This document shows positions 52,521-64,000 of a stretch of 64,000 nt of DNA, piece by piece. Every line of letters starts with the position of its first letter. Position 1 is the stretch's first letter. Source of the DNA: Phalacrocorax aristotelis. Its lineage: Eukaryota; Chordata; Aves; Suliformes; Phalacrocoracidae. The DNA lies in the NCBI RefSeq assembly GCF_949628215.1, contig NC_134282.1, positions 21,350,056 through 21,414,055 of the forward strand. Reading direction: 5' to 3'. The notes beneath the pieces were generated by a model that was not told the origin of the DNA, searched no databases, and worked only from the letters and a program-made list of their open reading frames with translations. The position numbers were made by a program, and so were the translations under genes.

Positions 52521-55500
52521 TGAAAAGGAAGTTTTCAGTGTCCCTGGCCAAATATTGATTAAGTAGTTGTTTGCTGATGCCATTGTGGCACATAAAAAGG
52601 CCAGTAGTTCTGCCCCTTGTTGTTCATCTTCCATTGTTGCTGATTCTTAACCTTGGAGATCAAAGGAGGATCATTTCAGTTTATCTGTCTTGGAAAATCC
52701 TTCTTTGCTCCTAAACCCGTATGGATTAATGGCCAAATTGTCTTTAATGAGATGTGAAATTTGAATGGAATCCTTACTTTGCATTGTCTGTTGGATGTAT
52801 GCACTGTACACTCTTATAGTTTTGTAGGACATTTTTGTTTAGCATGATTGGATTTGTTTTTGTTCAAATTGTTTGATTTTTAGAATACAAGAATACAAGG
52901 CACTGAAATTTTACTACTACAACAGGTAAAAATATGTGGTATTTCACTGAATTTTAATGAAACTAATTTTATTGCACGTGATCTTTTTGATAAGTGTAGT
53001 TAAAGAAAAAAAATTGGGTGTGTCCTTCCCCCCCAAATCACATAGGAAATAAATGGTCCAGGGCTGCCACTAAAAGAAAGAGAGTTTGAGAAGCCAGGCA
53101 GTTCTCCAGATTGGGCTCGCAGTATAAAGGGGACACAAACGAGCTTGCAGCATTTCTTTGTGCATTTTCTTCGGTTTTGATTTTATAGACCTCACTTGCT
53201 TCGGTGACTACAGTGCCCCTCCTCAAAAAAGGGGGGGAAGTCAGATCGGCCAGGCTGTGCTGAAAAGCAAGGGAGAGTCCTTGAGAATAATCGGTTCCTT
53301 GTTGAATTACAGAAAGCTATACTTATTTCAGAGATAGTAAAATATATTCCACCACATCCTCAGTAGAAGAGGCTGTGCAATCTGGATGTGTTACGTTGGC
53401 TTGTAATTACGATATGAAGTTTCATCTGAATTGCAGGGTATGTGAGCATTAGATCCAGGTCCTGCTGCTTCCACTGGAGTGTCTGGACACAGAAATTTAG
53501 CTTCACAAACAGTAGCAAGAAGCCTGGTAAAGCCAGAGAGCCTCTCCTGCTGTCACATTGATTTTTACGTGGGTGAGCCTCCTCTGCTGTAGTGACAAAC
53601 AGCAAAGGGCTAAACCAGAATTTTTTTCAATCAGCATTTTCTCTTTCCCTTTCTTAACTACACTCTGTTTTCATTTGGTCTGGTTATCTCCGAATAAAAT
53701 ATCAGTTTGTGCATACTTTACAAGTACTCAGCTACATTAGGAGGCATTTGCCCCCAGAGTAACAGCTAAAATTCTTTGAAAGCATTTTAGGTACAAATTT
53801 CTTTAAAGTCCGTTAACTCAACTTATTAGTTTCTGTGGAGAGCTGTGGTGAGGACAGTGAGATACGTTCTACCTTTTGATTTTTTTTTTAATGGGTACTT
53901 GCCTGTATGTAGACTTATTGCCAAACATGACTGATGTTTACATCATGTACAAGTCCATATAAGGACCTGTCTTAAGGATTTTTGTATTTATGATATGCCT
54001 CATGTTGGATGTCTGATCCAAAAACGACTATGTAGTAATTTCTTTATCAGATCTAATGTCACTTGATCACTGTGGTTTGAATCGTATCAGGAATAAACTG
54101 TCTGCAGCTGACATTTCTGCAAGCAGACAGCTTATTCAGCCCCTGTCAAATCTTATTCACCTTATTTAAATGACTAGGACTGTTCATGCCAATATAATCA
54201 GGATCTGTTCCATATTCCAGCACAGAAAAGCAATAACAACTACAGTTCTTCTGGCTAAATTACTCTTCTTTGTTAAAAATGTAACCAATGTATAATTTAT
54301 ATACTCTCTGCGAGGCAGTAGCACCAACATAGTATAACCAAGTTGGACTTAAGACTGCTTTCCATCTCTACATCTTTAACTGGCTCAGGGAAAGGTGGAG
54401 ATGAATATAGACAGGTTTTATAGAAACCAGGCTAACAGGGTAGCAAGGAATGCTTCCACAGAAAATCCCTTTTTTACAGAAGATGATGTGACAGGACTTC
54501 CTTCTCATTTTGACCTAAGGGCTGGCTCTTTGATCTGGTGTGAAGCGCTGAAGAGTTGGAGCATGAGCTGGGGGGGAACAGTGGCCGAATGAGGATTCTG
54601 ACACCTACCCAGCCCCTCTAGTCAGACTCAGTGGCGAGAAAAAACCTGCACAGAACTAGCTGGAAGTCAGGTTTGCACTGGTTTCATGAGCAACAAAATA
54701 AATTGTTTTGAGAAGGAGGCGTTTTGACAGAAAAAAGGGAAATGGCAAATGTTTAGCTAAAGAAATGCGAAAATGAAAGGTGAAATACACTATTTTCCCA
54801 TTTTCACAATGAAATCCTGCAAAGTATGGATTTTGAAAAAAACAAAACCAAACCAAATGAAAAACCCAAACCCCAAGCAAACAATAAAACCAACATCAGG
54901 AAATCAGTTTACCAAGGTATAAATCAAGATTAACTCCACTGCAGCTGGTTGACTGATGCTGGTGTGTGAGCAAACACTGAATTGTACATCAGTATTTACA
55001 CGCAAGAAGGGGAAGTCTCAAATAACTATCTGGTTTCAAATAACTATCATCCTGCAAATTTAACTCACCCACTTATAATAGTTTTACCAAAACCAGAAAA
55101 GTTATCTGACTAAGGACTGTTTACAAAAGGAGTGATGTTTTAAGTGAGTAGTCATCAAATGTTTATGGTGCAGTATTTTGGAGGGAGGTCTACAAATTTT
55201 TCTGTACATTTTTCTTTAAATTTTTAGTACATGCAGTGCAGAGAAAGGCATCGTATGCTCTAACCTCTCTTGCTGCCTATGGTAGCTATCATGTGTGTAG
55301 TATATAACTTAACTATGTTCTTTACTGTCATCTGTGGAACTGGAAAATAATAGAAGAAAACATTTAGGAATCTATTTAGAAGATTGTACAATAGATGTTA
55401 CAGTTGGGAAAAAGCCCTGTGGGTTCATCCCTGGTTTAGCGCAGTTGACGGGACCTGCTCCCTTTTAAACCAACAGGATCAAGCAAAAATGCCTAAATAT

Positions 55501-58500
55501 TTGGCAGCTATACAGAAAAATCATGCGAATGCCTGTTGCTTTAGCACCCAAAATTTGTTTTCCAACAAATACAGTGTTACCATTTGAAATGCCCTTAAAC
55601 TAACTGCTAGCCCACCTCTTCTGAACAGCAGTGAGGCTGGCATAAACTGCATGTTGTGTGCGCCGAGGCAGGTGGTTCGGGTGAGCCTGCGCTGAGCTGG
55701 TGCCCAGCGGGGACTCAAGCAGCAATAAGTATTGCAGGCTCACAGGATGCTCACTTCTCCTGGTGAAAATGCAAAATGGCTGCATACAGCAGACATTTTG
55801 TTTATCTTTTTATTATTTCCTTCTCCTTCGATGTTTAAAAAGTTTCTTGAGACCGCATTGTACCATCATGTACATCTGAACAATACCCTGGTCTCATCAA
55901 GGGCTATGTGGGTTACTTAGGGTTGAATTTGGCCCTGATATGAAAGTTTAATTACATTTCAGATTTGAGGGAACTCATTTGCTTTCTCAGACTTAGCAAG
56001 ACTTTGTAGCACTAAACATCTATTTTTGTTGATAAATAAGAGATCTGACATGGCAAGTAACCGCAGTTAAAATAAAATGTTACAAGCAGAGCATATTAAA
56101 AAGAGATGTTTTAGAGAACGGCGCTTAAACATTTTCTAACACATGACTTAGCAAAAAAAGGCAAACAGAAACCCTGGCCTGCTGTTGTGAGAAGCTCTGT
56201 AACCAATCTGCTCCATCAGTCCCGGCAGGACAGGAGGCAGCATGCTGCTTGCTCCGTTTGATTTCTGGCTTCTCCCTGGCTGAAGGATACTACAAGGGGA
56301 GGCGCGCTTTGTCCCCCTAAACTGCATTCCTCCCCTTAACCTCTGATCCTAATCAACACAGCAAATGAAATTTTGGGAAAGAAGTCAAGAGCTCTAATTG
56401 GAACAGTTGTCAAACCCTACACTATGACAGGCATAAAGAGTATTTTTCTCCAAACTCTCAGAGGTCACTTGGCCAGGGAAGAACTTAAAACAAGCCAGGA
56501 TTCAAAGTTATTGTACTTCCCCTGCATTGGCAGTTGAAAAGATGGAGTGATGATTGATGGCATAAATATTTCTTCTAATCTGACTTCAGGAACAGACTTG
56601 TGAGCCCTGGAAGAATAAATCAGGGACAAAAATGTAGGGTGACTATTGAAAGAATCCTAAATATATCTAGTATCTGAATCCAGATAGTGGTAGTTATAAA
56701 TCAAAAATAAAACACCCCCAAAAATCCTATAAGGGAAAAAAACATCCTCCAGGTGATCAAAAGGTAGAGCAGGGCTAACTCATCTGTTTCCAGTCTTGGG
56801 CATTATCATGCAGAAGTCACTCTGTTAAAGAAATAGGCCACCTGGCACTTATTTTTTGGCCTCTGGCTAGCGCTGGGAGGGCATGCAGAATAGTGGGTTT
56901 CCCAGGACGGCAAAGGGGGAACTCCTTTGGATGCATTTTGTTTTCTTGCTATGTTACTCTTCCTGTTTCAGCCTTGGGGGTTTTGAGGAGCGGCGTGCCC
57001 TTGGGGTGCCTTGGACCAGTTTTGCAGGGTCAGATCCTTTGGTTAAAAAGACCCATTGTGCTTCTCTGAGTGCGAGCTCACCACAGCGAAGAGAACCCTG
57101 CAGGGATTCAGGGCTGGATGTGGTACCTCTAGGTTCAGGGGTGGCTCCCAACCCTGGGCAGGAGCTGGTGATACCCAGGGAGCTCCTTGCTCTGCCTCTC
57201 TTTTCTGGGAGACTTGTACGTGCTTTACATTTTTTCTTTTTAATGTGACGTTTAAAGCTCCTACAGGACTGGTGCATTCTCTATGTAGAGACGTTGCAGT
57301 TGTGCTTTGTAGGTGATGGTTTGTGCTTTGTGATGCTTAGCTCTTTGAGTAGATGCCTCAGGTCCCCATGATTTGGGCTAAATGGCTTCCCCGGACTTGC
57401 ACAGCTGGTGTTGGTTTGCTGCTGAAGTTCTCACAGCTGTGGGAAAGAGGCTGCCAAAGGCATCTTTCCATAGGCTTTAACAGTCTTCTGAGGGAGCTGT
57501 GGTGAGTGTGGTTCTGCATCTTTGGGGTGGGACAAGGAAGCTTTTTTAGTACCCTTTTTGAGTAGGAAAGAGTGATCTTGGTGACTAATGTGTTTGTAAG
57601 TAAGTGATACCCCTAAGTACAAACAAATAAGGAAAAAGTGGTTGTAGAAAATTAGTGCTAGAAGAGTTGGGTCTGGTTTGGAAGAGAACTGGTTTGAGTT
57701 GGTATAATTTGCTCTGTGTTTCTCAGAGTGACTTTCTGTGTTGCCTGTGCCTGAAGCCAGCTGAGATGGGACTGCTTGCGCCCCTTCCCCAGTTACTGGT
57801 CTCTGTCTCTGCTTGGTCATGATCCCCCAGAGCAGGAAGAAGTTGTTTCTTACTTTCTACACTCTCCTTATTTATTATTTTCCCCTCCTGTTGTTGTGCA
57901 TCCTGGTAGTGTGTGCCATGGAGAAGGGGCTAGAGTGTAGAAGATTTGTCTGTGTCAGCTGCTCCTGTTTGATTAAATCTTTTTGTATCTTTGGGGGGGA
58001 TTTTTTTTTTTGCTAGAAATGGGACCAATGATATTTCCCTTTTTTAATTGTTTCCAAATGCCTGGGATCCAGAAATAAAAAGTATTGTATAGGTTCAGCT
58101 GCCATAGCTCATCTGTCAAAACTGCAAATCCAGATGAAATGATGTTTTAGAATGAATGCTTTGTGGCTAGAAAGGATTGTACCTGTCTTTGGAAAAGGAA
58201 TTTGGCTTCTCGATTTTGGGGTTGCAGAGCTGGGGAACACTAGGTTGTTTGTAGAGGGGCCAGTGGCCCGTGGTGTGGAGCACATCTTACCGAGCAATGC
58301 TGCAACCCCTGGCTCAGAGCAGCAGGTGAGTGCGTTTTGATGAAGTAGATCAAGAGTCATAATTTTTATTTCTAATACTTTTTGTTGCTTACAGAAAAAG
58401 CAGATCAATAACTAGTATGGTCTGGTATTAAGTTAACGAATTCAGAGGTGTTGCCTCCACTCTACATTGAGGCCCTGAGCCACAATGTGTTTACTGGAGT

Positions 58501-61500
58501 ACTGCAATAAATGACGCATGCTTTTTGCTGTTTTTTGCTGGGTTTCCCATGAATAGCCTGCAAGTTTCTTGAATACGTGGTGTGGAAAATCTATTCAATA
58601 ATATATGCAAATAATCTTTTCTTCTAAGCAGATATTCAATGCTTGAAATTTATGTGGTTGTGACTGGGCACACAGGTCTCGGGTTGTTTTCTAGAACTGG
58701 GTGTTACTGTTGCATTCACTAAGAACTGATCATAACTTCTGGATAGCTGCTTGAAACTCTTTTTAAATTAAATTTTTTTTACTAATGTGCTTCTTCAAAT
58801 AGAAATATGAACTGAGCAGAAAAAGGAGACAAAAATCATGCTCTGAACATTCTTTTGATGTATATTGCTGGTCTTTATAGTTTAAAACTGTAGCTTTCAA
58901 AATCTTTATGCAACAGAATACATTTCTCAGTGTTAGGATTCTGTGTTACACAGACTGATTAGAGATGAACTGTTTTGGTTTGTTTTAAACTTTTTAAAAA
59001 TATATGTACTTTCTTTTGTAGACATTTTTCTGGCTGAGAGAAATAGTCGAGTGACTTGCTCATAAGGCTATGAGCCAAAAAACTGAGAAGCCAGTTCCAG
59101 TTTGATAGACTGGCTTGAACTTGTCAATAGGTCTTAAAAAAGAATTTATTTTAGATGTGCAACTGCATTGCAACTTTCAGTAAGGCAAGATTTGATTTCC
59201 AGAGTTGCCGATACAAATAGTTGTTACTGATTTCTAGAGTGTCAAGGAAAATGGCATTGTTGCAGTCTGTTTTTTAAACAGTAAATTTGGGAGATTTGTG
59301 TTTTTTTAATTATTTTTTTAACACCACTCACTACTTCCTCTAATAGTGTTAAGCGTGTGAGATTTCTCATAAACGTCAAAAAAGCCTATTGAGTTTAATG
59401 GCAAGACTTGCACTGTCTTTAATGAAATTTAGTCAGACCCTAAACTAGGAGGTTTTTTTCTCTCTCCTTCCCACCCCCAGCCGTCTTTTCCTCGAGGGGG
59501 AAAAAGTTTTGGGTTTTTTGAGGAAACTGGGTAATTCTAGCATTCCTCAGCATGAGAGAAGAATACTGATTAGAATCAGGCAGAGAGCAAGCAGGTGCTG
59601 AGCATGTTCATTGCTTAACCCCCTGCCCTTCTCCTGCATCCCAGCCCTGACCCAGCACACAGACCCTGCAAATAGCAGCAAGTTGCCAGATGTTGGAGAT
59701 GTTTTCAGGGAGAGTGATTATTCACCAGGTCTCGTCTAAAACCAGGGAGTTCCTACAATGGCTGTATTTCATATCTAAAGCTGGGCTGGATAAGCCACTG
59801 GAGACTGTGCTGGGGAAAAAATACTGTATTTCTGAGGATGAGAACTGGCTGTTCTGTTGCTAACCGCTGTGCGGCTGTGGTATCCATTTGCAAAAAGTCA
59901 TACAAAAAACTAACAAGCAGAGTAGATTGCCTGAGGGGGAAAAGCTGTCTATTTTTTTTTTTAATGAACAAAAAAGATTTTTATGACTTAGAAACAGTAC
60001 ACCCTAAAGAGAGGTGTGTTTAAAAGTTAGACTCGAAAGCTTTTGTCTGGAGAATAATACGCTTGGTGTAAAGAGCGGCACAATGGAAGTCTTTTCTTCT
60101 AGTTATGTATGGGCGAGCATCAGTCAGCCAAGGAAGAACTTCAAAGGCCAAAGTAAAAACTTGCCAGGCTCTTTCTTTCCTGACAGGTTTTTCTTGAGGT
60201 AAGATGGGGAGAGCCGTTTATGCTGGGAACTGGCTTTCTCCTCCTGTAGCACAGGATGCAATAGATCATGAAACCGAGGTACCCAGCCTGAACTGTCTCT
60301 GTCTCCAGTTGATATGGCTTTTTGGAAGCTACTAAACTACCCCATCTCATGAGTTTTTTATTGCTTATTCATAAAGAAGTCTCAGAAATTCCACTTCTGC
60401 CTTGCTGGGAAGGCACCATGCCAGATGGAAGGGGAATTTGTTTTCTAAACATGTTCCTAGGGAAGATGATCTGTTTCTCTGCCTCCAGAAAATACACATT
60501 ATTCATACACTGTAAATTGCCTTTAAGGTGAGAAACTAGCCCCTATGTATTTTAATATAAGTAGTCCAAGGATATAACTGCTGCACATTAAATCAGCCAC
60601 TGAACTTCCTGTCTGTTGTGTAAGTAACACCCAGAGAAAGGTCTTCATGACTTTATATCATCATTTTGTTTTGAGAATTTTAAAAGCTTTTTTCACCTGG
60701 GAAATTATTTGCATGTGTTAAATGCAGCAGTCATTTACTTAGGTTAAAAATGGATTTAGGCAGCAGTTTAGTATTACCTGCAAGGCTGTGTTCTGGAGGC
60801 GTGCAAAAAAAAGTGTGCCGCTACTTTAGCACACTGTGCGTGTCACGTTAATCTTTGTTAAAAGCAGAGGCACAACACAGAAACCAGAGGATGTTGATGG
60901 AGAAAGCAGCTCTTCTGTGTTCCCAAGACTGCAAAGCAGTCCATACCACAAGTCTAAAATACAGTTGAACTATGCTGACTCTCCTGCTGATGCATCCAAA
61001 GCTATTCGCTTTCTGGGGAGTGGGGTAGGGAAAGACAATCACCTTTTGGTACAAATGAAATATTGCAGCATCTTAGCTCTAATACTTGAGAAATGCTTGT
61101 ACAGGCAAGACAGCAACCCTTCTGCCAGCCAGGTCATGGGGGTGGTAAGTGACCGTCAGGGAGTGTGGCTTGTGCCCCTGTGGAGCCAGTCATCAAGCAA
61201 AGCTGTGGGAGGAGAATACCAGGTCACCTTTCTCATGAAGCACGTAACAATTTGAGTGTCAGAGAAGTCTCAGGTATGCTGCTTTCATAAACTGTGTTTG
61301 GTGCTAGCCTATATTTGGGCTTTAGTGCTGTGAGAGGAGACCAATGGTGGCTATTGGGTGTGCTTGCTCTGTGTTACCATCCTGATCATCTAGCTGTCCC
61401 AGATCTACAGTTTGAGTCCCTTTCCATGACAGCCCTCATTCAGCTAACTATGCATACGGCAGGGAAGAGGAACCAGTAATTATGTAATTATGAATGAGCT

Positions 61501-64000
61501 GGCGATAATATGTTCCAGTAAGTCTGTTGCATATTGTATTTGAGTTGATGGCTTCAAGAATGGAAAACTAGACTTTGGGATGACCTGGAACATCTCTGTT
61601 TGCGTGCTCTGTCTTTTGGCTTGAGCCTGTCATACATGCTCAGGCATCCTTGGCTTCAGTCAGGCTGGTGGAAGGAAATGCAGTTTCTGTGAGATTTAGG
61701 TTGAAAAGAAATTATTTGTCCACAACAGTAGCATTTGTGGTGATATTTGCTAGGAGTACGTTACATGATGTGTTTAGACAGATCCTATAGACTGCTTTGA
61801 AGGCATGAGAGGAAGGTAACTGAGAAAACTCAGCTTAGTTTTGATTGGCTTAAATTTGCTATGCAAGGGTTCACACACCTATTGAGGGAAACTTCTAAGA
61901 AAAATTTCTGTAAGTGGAAAAAAGGTGACCGACCACTGCACTGATGATTTTGGGTGAGCTCAGCTTCATTGCTGAGACTTTCAGCTAGCAAAGCAAAGGG
62001 CTGTTCGTATCCATTAGGGAGCACAGAGCAGTGTCACATGCAATTGTGAACAAACATCTGAACAGATACTGTTTTATAATAAATTTAAAATGTATAACAC
62101 AATGCCATCTAACTCTCTGAAAATCAAGTCTCTGAAAAATCAGTTACAACTAATTTTATCTTCCCTTTTGGAAAAAGGGTGAAAGAATAGGTAAGAATTA
62201 GAGCTAAAAATGGGACAGCAGGCTTGGATTTGGTCGGGCATTGACAGTGGGATTTTAGTCTTTCAAAAGTAAAGAGGAGCATTTTGGACCCTGGTTCTCT
62301 TGTGGGCTGACAGCCTTAGACCGTTAGCGGGAATTGGATAATAGTCCTGGTTTTGCATCAGCTGTACAGAGCTTAAAACATATTTGAGAAATGAGAGAAT
62401 TTGGTTCCCACTTGCATGCACCATTATTAGACTCTTGCAATTTGAATATAACATTTTTGACCATGATCGTGTCTCTGTATTCTCATCTCCAAAGTACTTA
62501 TTTAATTTTATAAAATAATAAATAAAATGTCCTTTGACTTCCCTTGTGGAAAAGTACTAGATAAATTCAGGGTATCATTTTTACCCTATTCCATCTCCTA
62601 ATTTAAACCACTGGCAATTTGCCAGAGATTGAGATAGGGGAAAGTTGAGGACCAGGAAGGATTCTTATTTTGCTGCCACTTTACATCAGATGTTCATCGC
62701 TCACAGAGTAAGTGCCATAAGCACTTGCACAATGGGCCTTTACATGTATCAAAACAGAATAAAAACCTGAAAATTTGTCTGATGAGTTTCTGTTACACAA
62801 ATATTCTGGATGTATTTGGGCATTTATCTGTCTCTGTCTTTGCACAGGAAGAGCTGTGTAAAGAGCTCAGCATCAGGTTCAGTACACTTAGATTTAGTCA
62901 CCATCATCTTTTTTCTGTATGTTTCTGTAGTTACTGGTATCACTGATTCAAATTTTACTAAGAGAACAATTTTTAATTTCCTTTTATATGTTTTGATAGG
63001 TTACAAAGAGGAAACCAGCATAATTTGAGATACTGACTTAATCTAATTACTCTTGTGAAACAAGAAATAATGGACGGAGGCATTACAAATCTGTACTTCC
63101 GCGTAGATGTTCCAACAAACTGGCAGGAATTAGTACCATATCACAGAATATGTTTTAAGACCAGATTCTGGTACTGGCATCAAATCAAAGTGGTTCCTTT
63201 GTTGAAGTCCCTTGATTTCCAGCAGTGTAACAGAGATCTGAATCTGGCTTTTTTGGATAACTTTGTACAGTCTGAACAATGGAGGACTTTCTCCTGAGCA
63301 AGGACATGTAGGATGTACTGCCAGGTATAGGATTATCTGTGAGTAAGGTTTAGTTATTTTTCTAATATTTGGTGATGTTTATAGGGATCCTTATTAATTC
63401 CGTAACTTGTTTAATATAATTAAATAATGCCATTTGAAAGATGGTCACTTTTAATACAGCTTCTGTAATAAGGTGGTGAACCACATCTTAGGCTGATGTA
63501 CGTGTTTATCTGCTATTAGTCCCCTGATTATAATAAGAAATCTTACAGATCTTAAGGAATGATGCTTTGACTTCTGTGTGTTGGGTGCGTGTCATATTTT
63601 GCACGCACAAGCATATAGATGTACACAGCAGATACATGTCTATGGAGTTGTTGGGCAGTATTGGGGCAGAGCTGAGTCTGATCAGGCATGTTGCTTCTTC
63701 TGCCAGAAGAAAATAATGTTCTTGTTACAATAGATGCATTTGTAACTATTTAAGCAAAGCTGTACCTGCATTTATTAGTAAAAGGATACAAACGGAGGAT
63801 TTTATGCATATTTTAAGAGAAGTTTCTTTGGCTGCTCAGAGGGCTTGCTGTCAACACTCATTAAAGTCTCCAAATTAAAAAGCAAACAAAACAAAACCCC
63901 AACAAGCAACCCACCTACAAACCCAAGTTTCAAACAAAACCCAGTCCTATGTATGCGCTCTGTGTGATGGATAATTTAGCAAACTAGGGTATGTACTCCA

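Noticed and set aside
60836-61255. 139-codon plus-strand frame in PAX3 intron 4
   Set aside because: No family resemblance, low-information composition, and no splice or promoter evidence.

Overview
The window looks like avian genomic DNA. It carries a CR1-type LINE with a bird-style 3' end and a long terminal repeat of a type I associate with bird genomes. It also shows very GC-rich CpG-island first exons separated by AT-rich non-coding DNA. The gene order matches the vertebrate PAX3 neighbourhood: SGPP2 (minus strand), then a small single-exon RING-finger gene (plus strand), then PAX3 (plus strand). All calls come from reading the sequence and its translations; no database search was run.

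Layout. Positions 1-5407 appear to be the first intron of SGPP2, whose first coding exon (5408-5629, minus) lies in a CpG island (about 4780-5830). A 5'-truncated, dead CR1 element fills 6281-8190 on the minus strand. An endogenous-retrovirus 3' LTR plus a degraded piece of its interior sits at 11406-12800 (minus), with a GAA microsatellite inside the LTR. From 12.8 to 26.1 kb I see no gene, only an old RT relic near 24.5 kb and some AT-rich blocks that look like candidate conserved elements. A CpG island at about 26190-28020 contains an intronless gene for a 282-aa RING protein with two C-terminal membrane segments (26673-27521). The next gene-free stretch runs to 34.7 kb. From 34.7 to 41.4 kb the DNA alternates between CpG-rich blocks, long microsatellites and short AT-rich islands full of homeodomain-type motifs. 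This is the upstream regulatory domain of PAX3.

PAX3 begins near 41.55 kb. Four coding exons are present: 41858-41942, 42857-43092, 44505-44634 and 45313-45447. They encode the N-terminus, the paired domain and the octapeptide. Their lengths (85, 236, 130 and 135 nt) equal those I remember for mammalian PAX3. I do not see the homeobox exon before the window ends at 64000, so 45448-64000 is intron 4, which probably carries enhancers.

The three genes are not a functional operon. PAX3 is a paired/homeodomain regulator of neural crest and muscle progenitors, SGPP2 a sphingosine-1-phosphate phosphatase, and the RING gene a probable membrane E3 ligase. They share a long-conserved regulatory neighbourhood. 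I found no convincing wholly new system. The most interesting points are the syntenic single-exon RING gene with an overlapping upstream ORF and a coding GGGGCC run, the NAGNAG splice acceptor of PAX3 exon 3, a Pbx/Meis/POU cluster upstream of PAX3, and a CCGTG pentamer array next to the PAX3 core promoter.
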